From assembly GCA_902578265.1 (NCBI GenBank), contig CACHCA010000002.1, forward strand, positions 23,501 through 87,500: 64,000 nt of DNA, read 5' to 3'. The position numbers and the translations under genes are program-made. Under the pieces are notes generated by a model that saw only the letters and a program-made list of their open reading frames with translations, was not told where the DNA came from and ran no database searches. This stretch comes from an uncultured Pelagibacteraceae bacterium. Its GTDB lineage: Bacteria; Pseudomonadota; Alphaproteobacteria; Pelagibacterales; Pelagibacteraceae. Of the stretch, positions 17,221 through 24,905 are shown piece after piece; positions within the stretch are counted from its first letter, which is position 1, and each line of letters starts with the position of its first letter.

Positions 17221-17602
17221 ATATTTAGCAAAGATAATAGCAAACGATCAAGAGGGCTTACAAATGATATCTGCGTGTATCGCTGGCTCAAAAACAAAAG
17301 TTAGTGATATAAAATATTTATCAGCTAACAAAGTTTTTTTATTATCCGTTGAAAGAACTAAAATTGAGTCAGATCAAAAAAATAACAAAATAAACAGTAT
17401 TTGCAGGTTTGATTTCGTTGATAAAGTAAAATCAAAAAATATAGATCAATTTGACAAAAAAAATATTCTAGAGTTAATTGGTATCGATTATTTGAAAAAT
17501 AAAGATGATTATGAAATAAATTTAATTTTTGATAGAAATAAACATATTGTTTTAACAACAGAAACAATTGAAGTGCGATTAGAGGATCAAAACGAAATTT
17601 AA
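17213..17602 (+). CDS. DUF2948 family protein
   Basis: A 129-residue protein with the DUF2948 pattern: IIANDQEGLQMISACIAGSKTKVSDIKYLSANKVFLLSVERTKIE. The function is unknown. The assignment rests on this N-terminal similarity and on its place between murA and hisD, where the family almost always occurs in Alphaproteobacteria. It overlaps murA by 8 bp and is 2 bp from hisD, so it is clearly part of the operon. Confidence 0.8.
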   Translation: MGKYLAKIIANDQEGLQMISACIAGSKTKVSDIKYLSANKVFLLSVERTKIESDQKNNKINSICRFDFVDKVKSKNIDQFDKKNILELIGIDYLKNKDDYEINLIFDRNKHIVLTTETIEVRLEDQNEI

Positions 17603-17604
17603 GG

Positions 17605-18888
17605 ATGAAAATATTAAATAACAAAAAAAGAAATTTTGATAAGATTTTAGACACTTTCTTGAGTCAAAGAAAAGCAAAATTTCAAATCAATTCTGTTTCA
17701 GTGTCTAAAATAATTAATGACGTAAAAAAAAATGGCGATAAAGCATTATTAAAATATGAAAAAAAATTTAATCAAAATAGAAAAATAAAACCCAGCTTAA
17801 AAGAAATAAACAATTCCATAAAATCATTAGATCATAAAGTAAAAAAAGCTATAGATAATGCGTACTCTAGAATTTATAAATTTCACTCTTTGCAAAAATT
17901 CAAGAGTATTTCATACACTGATAAATTAAATAATAAACTTGAATATAAATATTTGCCACTAGAGTCGGTTGCAATTTATGTGCCTGGATCAACAGCATCA
18001 TATCCCTCAAGTGTTTTAATGAATGCTATCCCCGCAAAGGTTGCGGGTGTAAAACGAATTGTAATGATTAATCCAGGTTATAAAGGGGAACAAAATCCTG
18101 CAGTTTTGTATGCGGCTAAAAAATGCAAGATTAATGAAATTTATTCTATCGGTGGTCCATCTGCTATTTCAGCAGTAACGTATGGAACCAAAAAAATATC
18201 TAAAGTAAATAAAATTGTAGGTCCTGGTAATATCTACGTTGCAGCTGCAAAGAAAGAAGTTTTTGGTGATGTTGGAGTTGAAGGTATGATAGCTGGTCCA
18301 TCTGAAATTACCATAGTTGGAGATAATTATTCAAAACCTGACTGGATTGCAAGTGATCTAATCGGTCAGGCAGAACATGATGAACTTGCTCAATGTATTT
18401 TAATTTCTAAAAGCAGGGAATTAATTGAAAAAGTTAAGAAAGAGATTTTTAAACAATTAAAAAAAATACCAAGAACATCTATTGCAAAAAAAAGTTTACT
18501 TAATAATGGAATTTTAATTCACATAAATTCAGACAAAAAAATTATTGATGTTGTGAATAAGATCGCTCCTGAGCATTTAGAATTAAATGTAAAAAACTAT
18601 AAATCACTCTTAACAAAGATAAAGAATGCTGGATCTATATGTTTAGGAAAATACGCTGTAATGGCAATGACTGATTATAACATAGGATCCAACCACATAC
18701 TTCCAACTAATGGATCAGCAAAATTTTCAAGTGGTATAAGTGTAAATGAGTTTTACAAAAGAATTTCTTATATAAACTTATCAAAAAAGGGTATTGAAAA
18801 GCTTGGACCATCAGTTATAACTCTTGCAAATTATGAGGGGTTAGCAGGACATGCTGAATCGGTAAAAAAAAGAATTAGGAGAAAATAA
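17605..18888 (+). CDS. hisD: Histidinol dehydrogenase
   Basis: A 427-residue NAD- and zinc-dependent enzyme that carries out the last two oxidations in histidine synthesis (histidinol to histidine). Motifs: [64 protein letters not shown] with the zinc-ligand Gln/His and catalytic His region, and a C-terminal [11 protein letters not shown] with the last His. Length is normal. infA starts 2 bp after its stop. Confidence 0.97.
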   Translation: MKILNNKKRNFDKILDTFLSQRKAKFQINSVSVSKIINDVKKNGDKALLKYEKKFNQNRKIKPSLKEINNSIKSLDHKVKKAIDNAYSRIYKFHSLQKFKSISYTDKLNNKLEYKYLPLESVAIYVPGSTASYPSSVLMNAIPAKVAGVKRIVMINPGYKGEQNPAVLYAAKKCKINEIYSIGGPSAISAVTYGTKKISKVNKIVGPGNIYVAAAKKEVFGDVGVEGMIAGPSEITIVGDNYSKPDWIASDLIGQAEHDELAQCILISKSRELIEKVKKEIFKQLKKIPRTSIAKKSLLNNGILIHINSDKKIIDVVNKIAPEHLELNVKNYKSLLTKIKNAGSICLGKYAVMAMTDYNIGSNHILPTNGSAKFSSGISVNEFYKRISYINLSKKGIEKLGPSVITLANYEGLAGHAESVKKRIRRK

Positions 18889-18890
18889 AT

Positions 18891-19106
18891 TTGTCAAAAC
18901 AAGACTTACTTGAATTCAAAGGTAAAGTAACTGATTTGTTACCTAATGCCATGTTTAGAGTTCAATTAGAGAATGGTCATGTAGTGACAGCACATACTGC
19001 TGGTAAATTAAGAAAAAACAGAATTCGAGTATTACAAGGTGATAATGTGACTGTAGAAATGACACCTTATGACCTTACTAAAGGAAGAATTATCTTTAGA
19101 GGTTAA
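18891..19106 (+). CDS. infA: Translation initiation factor IF-1
   Basis: A 71-residue S1/OB-fold protein that binds the ribosomal A site during initiation. The sequence has the classic [26 protein letters not shown] and [18 protein letters not shown] pattern. The start is TTG at 18891: the family aligns from its first residue here, and no ATG lies nearby upstream without running into hisD. It is placed 2 bp after hisD and 6 bp before tRNA-Phe. Confidence 0.96.
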   Translation: MSKQDLLEFKGKVTDLLPNAMFRVQLENGHVVTAHTAGKLRKNRIRVLQGDNVTVEMTPYDLTKGRIIFRG

Positions 19107-19112
19107 GTTTTT

Positions 19113-19187
19113 GCCTCGGTAGCTCAGGAGTAGAGCAGAGCCCTGAAAAGGCTTGTGTCGGAGGTGCGAATCCTTCCCGAGGCACCA
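19113..19187 (+). tRNA. tRNA-Phe (GAA)
   Basis: Cloverleaf: acceptor GCCTCGG/CCGAGGC, D-stem GCTC/GAGC, anticodon stem GAGCC/GGCTT with loop CTGAAAA (anticodon 19145-19147), T-stem GGAGG/CCTTC, discriminator A and encoded CCA. The T-loop is TGCGAAT, so the near-universal T55 (pseudouridine site) is a G. The gene starts 6 bp after infA and is probably excised from the same transcript. Confidence 0.95.
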
Positions 19188-19261
19188 TCAAAACATCTTG
19201 AAATTAATCAAAAAGAAATTAACCTCTGTTTTAAATAAATAACAAAAGGACGAGTAAAAAG

Positions 19262-19474
19262 ATGAGTACAATTCAAGGAAAAGTAAAATGGTTTAATGGC
19301 AAAAAAGGTTATGGTTTCATAGAAAGAGACGATAAAGAAAAAGATGCCTTTGTTCACGCCAGCGCAGTAAAAGCTGCAGGAATGAGATTTCTTAATGAAG
19401 GAGATAAATTAGAATTTACTTTAGAGGATGGTCCAAAAGGCCCTTCAGCAGTAAATTTAAAAAAATTAGATTAA
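19262..19474 (+). CDS. cspA: Cold-shock protein (CspA family)
   Basis: A 70-residue single cold-shock domain that binds single-stranded nucleic acid. RNP1 is KGYGFIERD and RNP2 is DAFVHASAV, preceded by [11 protein letters not shown]. The usual acidic or hydrophobic spacing is kept. A purine-rich ribosome site (AAAGGACGAG) lies ~12 bases before ATG 19262. The 74-nt leader follows the tRNA-Phe CCA end, so the mRNA may be generated by tRNA processing. A strong hairpin terminator follows. Confidence 0.96.
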   Translation: MSTIQGKVKWFNGKKGYGFIERDDKEKDAFVHASAVKAAGMRFLNEGDKLEFTLEDGPKGPSAVNLKKLD

Positions 19475-19488
19475 TTTAAATATTTTAC

Positions 19489-19530
19489 AAGGGCGTTTTC
19501 TTAGAAATAAGAAAATGTCCTTTTCTTTTT
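19489..19530 (+). terminator. Rho-independent terminator after cspA
   Basis: A 13-bp stem GGGCGTTTTCTTA / TAAGAAAATGTCC (two G-T pairs) closed by a GAAA tetraloop at 19504-19507 and followed by TTTTCTTTTT. It begins 14 bp after the cspA stop. It is the clearest intrinsic terminator in the window and separates cspA from the histidine genes. Confidence 0.85.
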
Positions 19531-19569
19531 AGGGTTGAATAATTTCAATTTTTGTCTAAAACGCTGCTC

Positions 19570-19671
19570 ATGAATAAAAATGAGACTAATTTCAGATTTA
19601 ACTCAGGTACTCTTAGACTTGCTCTTAGAGGAACCAATAGAGGTGTGCACACTCATTTCCACGCTGGCTAA
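19570..19671 (+). CDS. Candidate His-containing leader peptide (33 codons)
   Basis: ATG 19570 to TAA 19669-19671. The N-terminus is MNKNETNFRFNSG, the middle LRLALRGTNRG and the end VHTHFHAG, with three His codons within five positions near the C-terminus. The start codon lies in a CTCAT/ATGAG hairpin. The stop lies in the loop of a second hairpin (19662-19679). The ORF is about 38% GC, richer than its surroundings. It stands between the cspA terminator and tRNA-His-hisS-hisZ-hisG, which is where a histidine attenuation leader would be expected. Codon content and position suggest this; nothing here proves translation. Confidence 0.4.
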   Translation: MNKNETNFRFNSGTLRLALRGTNRGVHTHFHAG

Positions 19672-19679
19672 AGCTAGCG
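19662..19679 (+). promoter_or_regulatory. Hairpin overlapping the leader ORF stop
   Basis: CGCTGGC (19662-19668) pairs with GCTAGCG (19673-19679) around a TAAA loop that contains the ORF stop codon. There is no long U-run just after it, so it is not a standard terminator; it could be a pause, anti-terminator or RNA-stability element. Just upstream, GTGTGCACAC is a perfect 10-bp palindrome that could compete for folding. Confidence 0.4.
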
Positions 19680-19740
19680 AATAATCACTTATATTATAAT
19701 TTTAAATAACAACAAAATAAGATAAAACAAAAAAGGATAT

Positions 19741-19814
19741 GCCTTGATGGTGAAATAGTATCACGTCGGTTTGTGGATCCGAAGTCGTAGGAGCGTAACC
19801 TACTCAAGGTACCA
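19741..19814 (+). tRNA. tRNA-His (GTG) lacking G-1
   Basis: Cloverleaf: acceptor GCCTTGA/TCAAGGT (G1 opposite T72), D-arm GTG...CAC, anticodon stem TCGGT/TCCGA with loop TTGTGGA (anticodon 19773-19775), T-stem GTAGG/CCTAC and encoded CCA. The base before G1 is T and the discriminator is A, so the G-1:C73 identity pair found in most bacteria is absent. Loss of this pair is known in a clade of Alphaproteobacteria. The T-loop is AGCGTAA, also irregular. hisS starts 4 nt after the CCA. Confidence 0.92.
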
Positions 19815-19818
19815 AAAA

Positions 19819-21216
19819 ATGAATAAAGAAAATAAATTAATTCCTGGATTACCCTCAGGTTTTGAAGATAGATGGAATAAAAAATTACTTCTCAAAAAAA
19901 GATTATTAAGGGTTATTGAGAAAAATTTTATTAAATATGGATTTGATCCATTAGAAACACCATCATTTGAAATTAGTGAAAATATAGGCTCCTTTCTTGC
20001 AGAGGACGAGAATAATCCTATGTCAGATGTGTTTACATTTGATGATGGAGAAAAGAATATTACTTTAAGATATGATTTATCAAGTCCACTTGCTAGATTT
20101 GTTGCACAGAATAATCAAGAGCTTCCTTCAATATATAAAAGATATGCAATTCAAAATGTATTCCGAAATGAAAAATCTGGAAATGCTAGGTATAGGGAAT
20201 TTACTCAAGCAGATTGTGATATAGTTGGAAATGTTAATCCAGCCCAAGCTAATGCCGAACTGTGTAATTTGATCTCAAATACTTTAGTAGATTGTGGTTT
20301 AAAAAAAGATCAGTTTACTATTAGTGTCAGTAACAGAAAAATCGTTCAAGGTCTGATTGAGGATTTGAAGATTGAAAAAGATAAACAAATCAAAGTAATG
20401 AGAGCTATAGATAAACTCGATAAACCTGGGTTTGGTTTAAAGGGTGTTGAAGAATTATTAAAAAAAGAAAGAAAAGATAAAAGTGGAGCTATAACCAAAG
20501 GAGCAAACTTAAGTAATGAGCAAGCTTTAAAAATCCTAAATTTTTTAAAAATTAAAGATTTAAAAGAACTTAAAGAAAATTTCAAAAATCCTGTTACTCA
20601 AGAGGGCATTAAAGAATTAGAAGAATTATTTGAAGTTATAAACCTTGGAAATTACTCCAATCAAGTAAAAACTAATTTTACGATAGTTAGAGGTTTAGAT
20701 TATTATGATGGGTTTTGTGTTGAAACTAATCTAAATTTTAAAGCAAAAAATATTAATGGTAAGGAAGTTGATATTGGAAGTATTTGCTCAGGTGGACAGT
20801 ATAATAAATTAATTTCAAGATTTAAGGGTGTAGATATTCCAGGGACAGGTGTAAGTATTGGTGTAGATAGATTGCTATTTGCAATGATGCAATTAAATCA
20901 AATAGAAGTTGATACACAAAATCCAGTTATTGTTTGTGTAATGGATGAAAAATATTTAAAAAATTATTACGAAATTTTAGATTGTTTAAGAAAAAATAAT
21001 ATCAATTCTGAAATATTTTTGGATAGTAAAAAAAATCTAGGTAAGCAACTTACTTATGCTAATAAAAGAGAATGTCCAGTTGCAGTTATCTGTGGTGATA
21101 ATGAATTTAAAGATAATAAAATAACATTAAAAAATCTACTTGGGGCTAAAGGGGAAAATAACCAAATTACATTTCCAAAAGAAAATTTAATAAATGAAAT
21201 CAAAAAATTTATCTGA
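19819..21216 (+). CDS. hisS: Histidyl-tRNA synthetase
   Basis: A 465-residue class II synthetase. Motif 2 appears as FRNEKSGNARYREFTQADCDIVG, the histidine-A box as VRGLDYYDGFCVETN, and motif 3 as GTGVSIGVDRLLFAM, followed by a C-terminal anticodon-binding domain (VICVMDEKYLKNYYEIL onward). I chose ATG 19819: an upstream in-frame ATG at 19771 lies inside tRNA-His and would add non-homologous residues. The mRNA left after tRNA-His 3' processing would be almost leaderless. It overlaps hisZ by 23 bp. The enzyme presumably co-evolved with the G-1-less tRNA-His. Confidence 0.95.
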   Translation: MNKENKLIPGLPSGFEDRWNKKLLLKKRLLRVIEKNFIKYGFDPLETPSFEISENIGSFLAEDENNPMSDVFTFDDGEKNITLRYDLSSPLARFVAQNNQELPSIYKRYAIQNVFRNEKSGNARYREFTQADCDIVGNVNPAQANAELCNLISNTLVDCGLKKDQFTISVSNRKIVQGLIEDLKIEKDKQIKVMRAIDKLDKPGFGLKGVEELLKKERKDKSGAITKGANLSNEQALKILNFLKIKDLKELKENFKNPVTQEGIKELEELFEVINLGNYSNQVKTNFTIVRGLDYYDGFCVETNLNFKAKNINGKEVDIGSICSGGQYNKLISRFKGVDIPGTGVSIGVDRLLFAMMQLNQIEVDTQNPVIVCVMDEKYLKNYYEILDCLRKNNINSEIFLDSKKNLGKQLTYANKRECPVAVICGDNEFKDNKITLKNLLGAKGENNQITFPKENLINEIKKFI

Positions 21217-22252
21217 TAAAATCCTAAGATCAGTTCAGTCTAAAGGATTTAAATATATTGAATTACCATCAGTAATTGAGACTAATCATATAGTTCAAAG
21301 ATCTGGTGAAAGTTTTAGAAAATTTATTTTTTCATTTACAGATCAGACAGGTAATGAATTATGTTTAAGACCTGACCTTACCATTGCTTCTTGTCTTAGA
21401 TATTTAGAAAACAATTTAAAGGGCAAAGAAAAAATATTTTATAGCGGACAGGCTTATAGAAAATCTCAAAATAAAAAGGACTCTATAATCCGAAATCAAG
21501 TTGGTTTTGAGATTATAGGATCAAAAGATGAAAAAAATGATGACAAAGAAATAATAAACACATCACTTAAATCACTAAAAAATTTGAAATACTCAACTGG
21601 TACACTCACTATTGGCAATGTGGAAATTTTTAATCTTTTGATATCTAAATTAGATATACCGAAAAGATGGAAATTAAGACTTACAAGACATTTTTGGCGA
21701 GAAGATTATTTCAGTGATTTACTAAAAAGATTAGAGACAAATTCTGATGTAGACCCGACTATTGTTGAAGTTGATAAAAGAAGATATTTAAAAATGTTAA
21801 AGGATAATCAATCATCAATTGTTGCAGGTAGAACATTAAAAGAAATTTTAGAAAGGTTTGATAAAAAGATTAAGGATCCAAGAAGAGCAAGTAAAGGAAG
21901 CAATACATCGAAAATCATTAAAGAGTTTCTAAAAATTAAATGTCCAATAAATAAAGCTGCAAAGGAATTAAATAAATTTTTTAAAAAATATAAAATAAAC
22001 CTTTTTGTTGATCAGAAATATTTTCCTGTCTCAAAAAATAAAATATCTAAATTGAATGTGGTTTTTTCATCAGCCTTTGGAAGACAATTAGAGTATTACA
22101 CTGGCATAGTTTTTAAAATAGACATCAAATTAAAGTCGAAAATTATTAATTGTTGTAATGGTGGTCGTTATGACAAATTAATTTTTGATCTTGGTTCAAA
22201 AAAACAAACACCAGCAGTTGGAGCAGCTTTTAATTTAAATTATCAATCATGA
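21194..22252 (+). CDS. hisZ: ATP phosphoribosyltransferase regulatory subunit
   Basis: A 352-residue HisRS-like paralogue without the anticodon-binding domain. The class II core remains: PSVIETNHIVQRSGESFRKFIFSF, LCLRPDLTIASCLRYL, YSGQAYRKSQ (degenerate motif 2) and CNGGRYDKLIFDLG. HisZ binds short-form HisG and is needed for its activity and feedback by histidine. It sits between hisS and a short hisG, overlapping both (23 bp and 4 bp), which fits that role. Confidence 0.92.
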   Translation: MKSKNLSDKILRSVQSKGFKYIELPSVIETNHIVQRSGESFRKFIFSFTDQTGNELCLRPDLTIASCLRYLENNLKGKEKIFYSGQAYRKSQNKKDSIIRNQVGFEIIGSKDEKNDDKEIINTSLKSLKNLKYSTGTLTIGNVEIFNLLISKLDIPKRWKLRLTRHFWREDYFSDLLKRLETNSDVDPTIVEVDKRRYLKMLKDNQSSIVAGRTLKEILERFDKKIKDPRRASKGSNTSKIIKEFLKIKCPINKAAKELNKFFKKYKINLFVDQKYFPVSKNKISKLNVVFSSAFGRQLEYYTGIVFKIDIKLKSKIINCCNGGRYDKLIFDLGSKKQTPAVGAAFNLNYQS

Positions 22253-22935
22253 AAAATTTAATAAATATAGGAATACCAAGTAAGGGACGGTTAAGAAAAG
22301 ATATTTTAAAAATTTTTACTAAAAAAAGATTAAAGCTTATTTCTGAGCGGGGGGAAAGAGATTTGATAGGTTCAATTAAAAATAAATTAAACATAAAAAT
22401 TTTATATTTACACGCTAGAGAAATTATTGAAAGATTAGGAGATGGCTCTTTAGATATTGGCTTTTCTGGTTTTGATCTATTTAAAGAATGTGAAATAAAT
22501 ACTCAAAATAAAATAAATGTTGTCAAAAAACTTAATTTTGGAAAAGCTAATTTAATTTTAGCTATACCTGATCCTTGGATCGATGTTCAAACAATAGCTG
22601 ACCTAGAAGAAATTGCATTTGAATTTAGAGATAAAAAGAAAAAAAGACTAAGAGTTGCAACTAAGTATCCAAACTTAACTAGGGATTTTTTATTTTCTAA
22701 AGGTGTTACTCAATTTAAATTGGTTGATAGTTTAGGAGCAACTGAGGCGTACCCTTTTACTGGTTCAGCTGAATTAATTTCAGACATAACATCTACAGGT
22801 GAGACACTTAGAGCGAATAATTTACGTATATTGAAAGATGGAAAAATCTTAAAATCTCAAGCTTGTATTTTTACTTCAAAAAAAAATAGTAAAAAAAAAG
22901 GTTTAAAAAACTTTGTTAAATTACTTTCTAAGTAA
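22249..22935 (+). CDS. hisG: ATP phosphoribosyltransferase, short form
   Basis: A 228-residue enzyme for the first step of histidine synthesis (PRPP plus ATP). It begins IGIPSKGRLRKD, has GDGSLDIGFSGFDLF, RVATKYPNLTRDF for the phosphate-binding region and EAYPFTGSAELISDITSTGETLRANNL with the PRPP loop. It lacks the C-terminal regulatory domain of long HisG, which fits dependence on HisZ next door. Its last 15 bp overlap a possible small minus-strand gene. Confidence 0.95.
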   Translation: MKNLINIGIPSKGRLRKDILKIFTKKRLKLISERGERDLIGSIKNKLNIKILYLHAREIIERLGDGSLDIGFSGFDLFKECEINTQNKINVVKKLNFGKANLILAIPDPWIDVQTIADLEEIAFEFRDKKKKRLRVATKYPNLTRDFLFSKGVTQFKLVDSLGATEAYPFTGSAELISDITSTGETLRANNLRILKDGKILKSQACIFTSKKNSKKKGLKNFVKLLSK

Positions 22936-23052
22936 TTTATCTTTAAAGTATGCGAGAATAATTTTGATGATATCTAAATTTCTTATTATTGCATAAGTAG
23001 CTATTAGAACTCCTATTCCAAAAATAATTTTCAAAATAAGATATAATTCCAT
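22921..23052 (-). CDS. 43-residue single-TM microprotein (candidate)
   Basis: ATG at 23052, TAA at 22921-22923. It begins MELYLILKIIFGIGVLIATY, a good transmembrane helix, continues with IRNLDIIKIILAYF and ends basic (KDKLLRK), giving a plausible N-out or N-in anchor with a positive tail. It fills the whole gap between hisG and rmuC and overlaps hisG by 15 bp at its 3' end. No family is recognised. The gap would otherwise be unusually long for two adjacent plus-strand genes in this genome. Confidence 0.4.
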   Translation of the reverse strand: MELYLILKIIFGIGVLIATYAIIRNLDIIKIILAYFKDKLLRK

Positions 23053-23082
23053 AAAAATCCCTTATAATACAAGTTACGAATC

Positions 23083-24174
23083 ATGGACACAATTTTATTA
23101 ATAATTTTGATTTTAATGTTTGGAGCAATCTTGGCTATTCTGTATTTAAATATAAAGTCCAAGAAAGAGGACAGAGCTGATGAGACTAATGAAATAGCAA
23201 ATTTGAATGCGGAAATTATTAGATTAAAAGATAGCTTAAACTCTACAATCAATACATCTATAAGTTCGATGTCTACTTCATTTAACTCTTTATCAACTGG
23301 TGTTACAAAGGATATGACAGAGGCACTTACTAAAGTTGATGAGAAGGTTGGTAATTTTAATGAACAAGTAAAGCTCTTAAATCAAAGTCAAGAGGGAATT
23401 ACTAAAATTTTAGCAGGGGTCAAAAAATATGGAACTCTAGCTGAGTATTCTTTGGATGCTCTAATTAAAGATTTATTACCTGCGTCTCAATATATGACAA
23501 ATGTCAAAATGAGAGAAGATACAAGTGAAAACGTAGAATTTGCAATCAAACTTCAAGGAGATGTTTTGGTTCCAGTAGACTCTCATTTTCCAGTAGAAAA
23601 ATTTAAGGCAATTACAGATGCGCACGAGGCAGATGATAAGAAGGCAGTTGCTGATGCTAGAACAAAATTAGCAAGTGCATTTAAGGCCAAAGCAAAAAGT
23701 GTTATGGAAAAATATATTGTTCCACCTAAAACTTCAAATTTTGCAATAGTGTACGCTCCTACAGAAAGTCTTCACAAAGAATTAACTGAGTATCAAGACC
23801 CAAGCACTAAAGAGCTATTAACTCAAGAATTAATGAAAAAATATAAAATAGTAATTTGTGGCCCAAATACTTTTTCTGCTTATTTACAGTCTTTACACAT
23901 GGGCTTTCAGTCTCTTAAAATTTCAAAACACGCAACTGAGATTTATGATCATTTAAAAACTATAAGTACGAGATTTTCTAGTCATTTTGATAATATTTAT
24001 AAATTAAGAAAAAAACTTGAAGAGGCCATGACGGTTGTTGATAGTTTTGGAAAAGATGCAAGATCAATAACTAGAACTTTAGAAAATATAAAAGATCCCG
24101 AGCAAGTTGAAAAAGCTGTTCTAACAGAGAACGTTGAGAGTTTTGTTGAAAGAAATAAACAAGTCAAAAAATAA
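23083..24174 (+). CDS. rmuC: DNA recombination protein RmuC
   Basis: A 363-residue RmuC-family protein. It has an N-terminal membrane helix (LLIILILMFGAILAILYL), a coiled-coil region to about residue 110, then the RmuC core with GTLAEYSLDALIKDLLPASQY, VPVDSHFPVEKF, FAIVYAPTESLHKEL and VICGPNTFSAYLQSLHMGFQSLKI. The core is related to restriction-type nucleases and the protein limits recombination at inverted repeats. The length is shorter than the ~475 of E. coli, mostly in the coil. A nuclease gene starts 37 bp downstream. Confidence 0.92.
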   Translation: MDTILLIILILMFGAILAILYLNIKSKKEDRADETNEIANLNAEIIRLKDSLNSTINTSISSMSTSFNSLSTGVTKDMTEALTKVDEKVGNFNEQVKLLNQSQEGITKILAGVKKYGTLAEYSLDALIKDLLPASQYMTNVKMREDTSENVEFAIKLQGDVLVPVDSHFPVEKFKAITDAHEADDKKAVADARTKLASAFKAKAKSVMEKYIVPPKTSNFAIVYAPTESLHKELTEYQDPSTKELLTQELMKKYKIVICGPNTFSAYLQSLHMGFQSLKISKHATEIYDHLKTISTRFSSHFDNIYKLRKKLEEAMTVVDSFGKDARSITRTLENIKDPEQVEKAVLTENVESFVERNKQVKK

Positions 24175-24211
24175 TTTCTTTTTTCAGATAATACCGACTA
24201 TAAGAAATCAC

Positions 24212-24898
24212 ATGCGTTGGAACAAAAAATATGACTATCCTAAAAGTTCAAGAGCAACTCAAGATGGAATAAGAAGATATGTGTTAGGTGAAGCTAAATT
24301 ACCAAGTGTAACATCAATACTTGATGCAACAAAGTCTGAGGAAGATAAAGCAGCATTAGCTAACTGGAAAGAGAGAACCGGCCACAAAGAAGCTGAAGCT
24401 ATAACAAAGGCAGCAAGTAACAGAGGTTCTCAAATGCACAGCTATTTAGAATCTTTTCTTTTGGGAAGGGAAAATTTAAGTTTCTTTGAAGACAATGAGC
24501 AATATAAAAAAATGGCAAAAGAAATTATCGATAAAGGCTTAACAAACAGATTAGAAGAAATATATGGTGTTGAGTGCACGATGCATTATCCAGATAGATA
24601 TGCGGGAACAGCAGACTGCGTTGGTGTTTATGATGGAAAAGAAACAATAATTGATTTTAAGCAATCTAACAAACCAAAAAAAACTGAGTACATAGACTCT
24701 TGGTTTTTACAAACTGCGGCTTACTCTTTAGCGCATAATGTTGTTTATAATTCAAATATCAATGCATGTGTTATTTTAGTTTGTACAGTAGATAATTTAT
24801 TTCAAGAATTTAAAATTCAAGGGCCAGAACTGATAACATATCAAAATTTGTTTTTAGGTAGATTAAAAAAATTTAATGAGATGAATAATTTGGTTTAA
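24212..24898 (+). CDS. PD-(D/E)XK exonuclease (MGME1/phage exonuclease-like)
   Basis: A 228-residue nuclease-like protein. The RGSQMHSYLESF region with a conserved His-x-x-x-Glu, then YAGTADCVGVYDGKETIIDFKQSNKPKK, form the D...(D)xK active-site core of RecB/MGME1-type exonucleases, followed by a QTAAYSLAHN helix with the conserved Gln and Tyr. Similar proteins occur in T7-like phages and as mitochondrial MGME1. I start at ATG 24212 because the upstream extension (24134) overlaps rmuC and is not family-like. It lies 7 bp before sbcB, so it is probably used in DNA end processing or repair. Confidence 0.78.
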   Translation: MRWNKKYDYPKSSRATQDGIRRYVLGEAKLPSVTSILDATKSEEDKAALANWKERTGHKEAEAITKAASNRGSQMHSYLESFLLGRENLSFFEDNEQYKKMAKEIIDKGLTNRLEEIYGVECTMHYPDRYAGTADCVGVYDGKETIIDFKQSNKPKKTEYIDSWFLQTAAYSLAHNVVYNSNINACVILVCTVDNLFQEFKIQGPELITYQNLFLGRLKKFNEMNNLV

Positions 24899-24905
24899 CA
24901 AAAAA

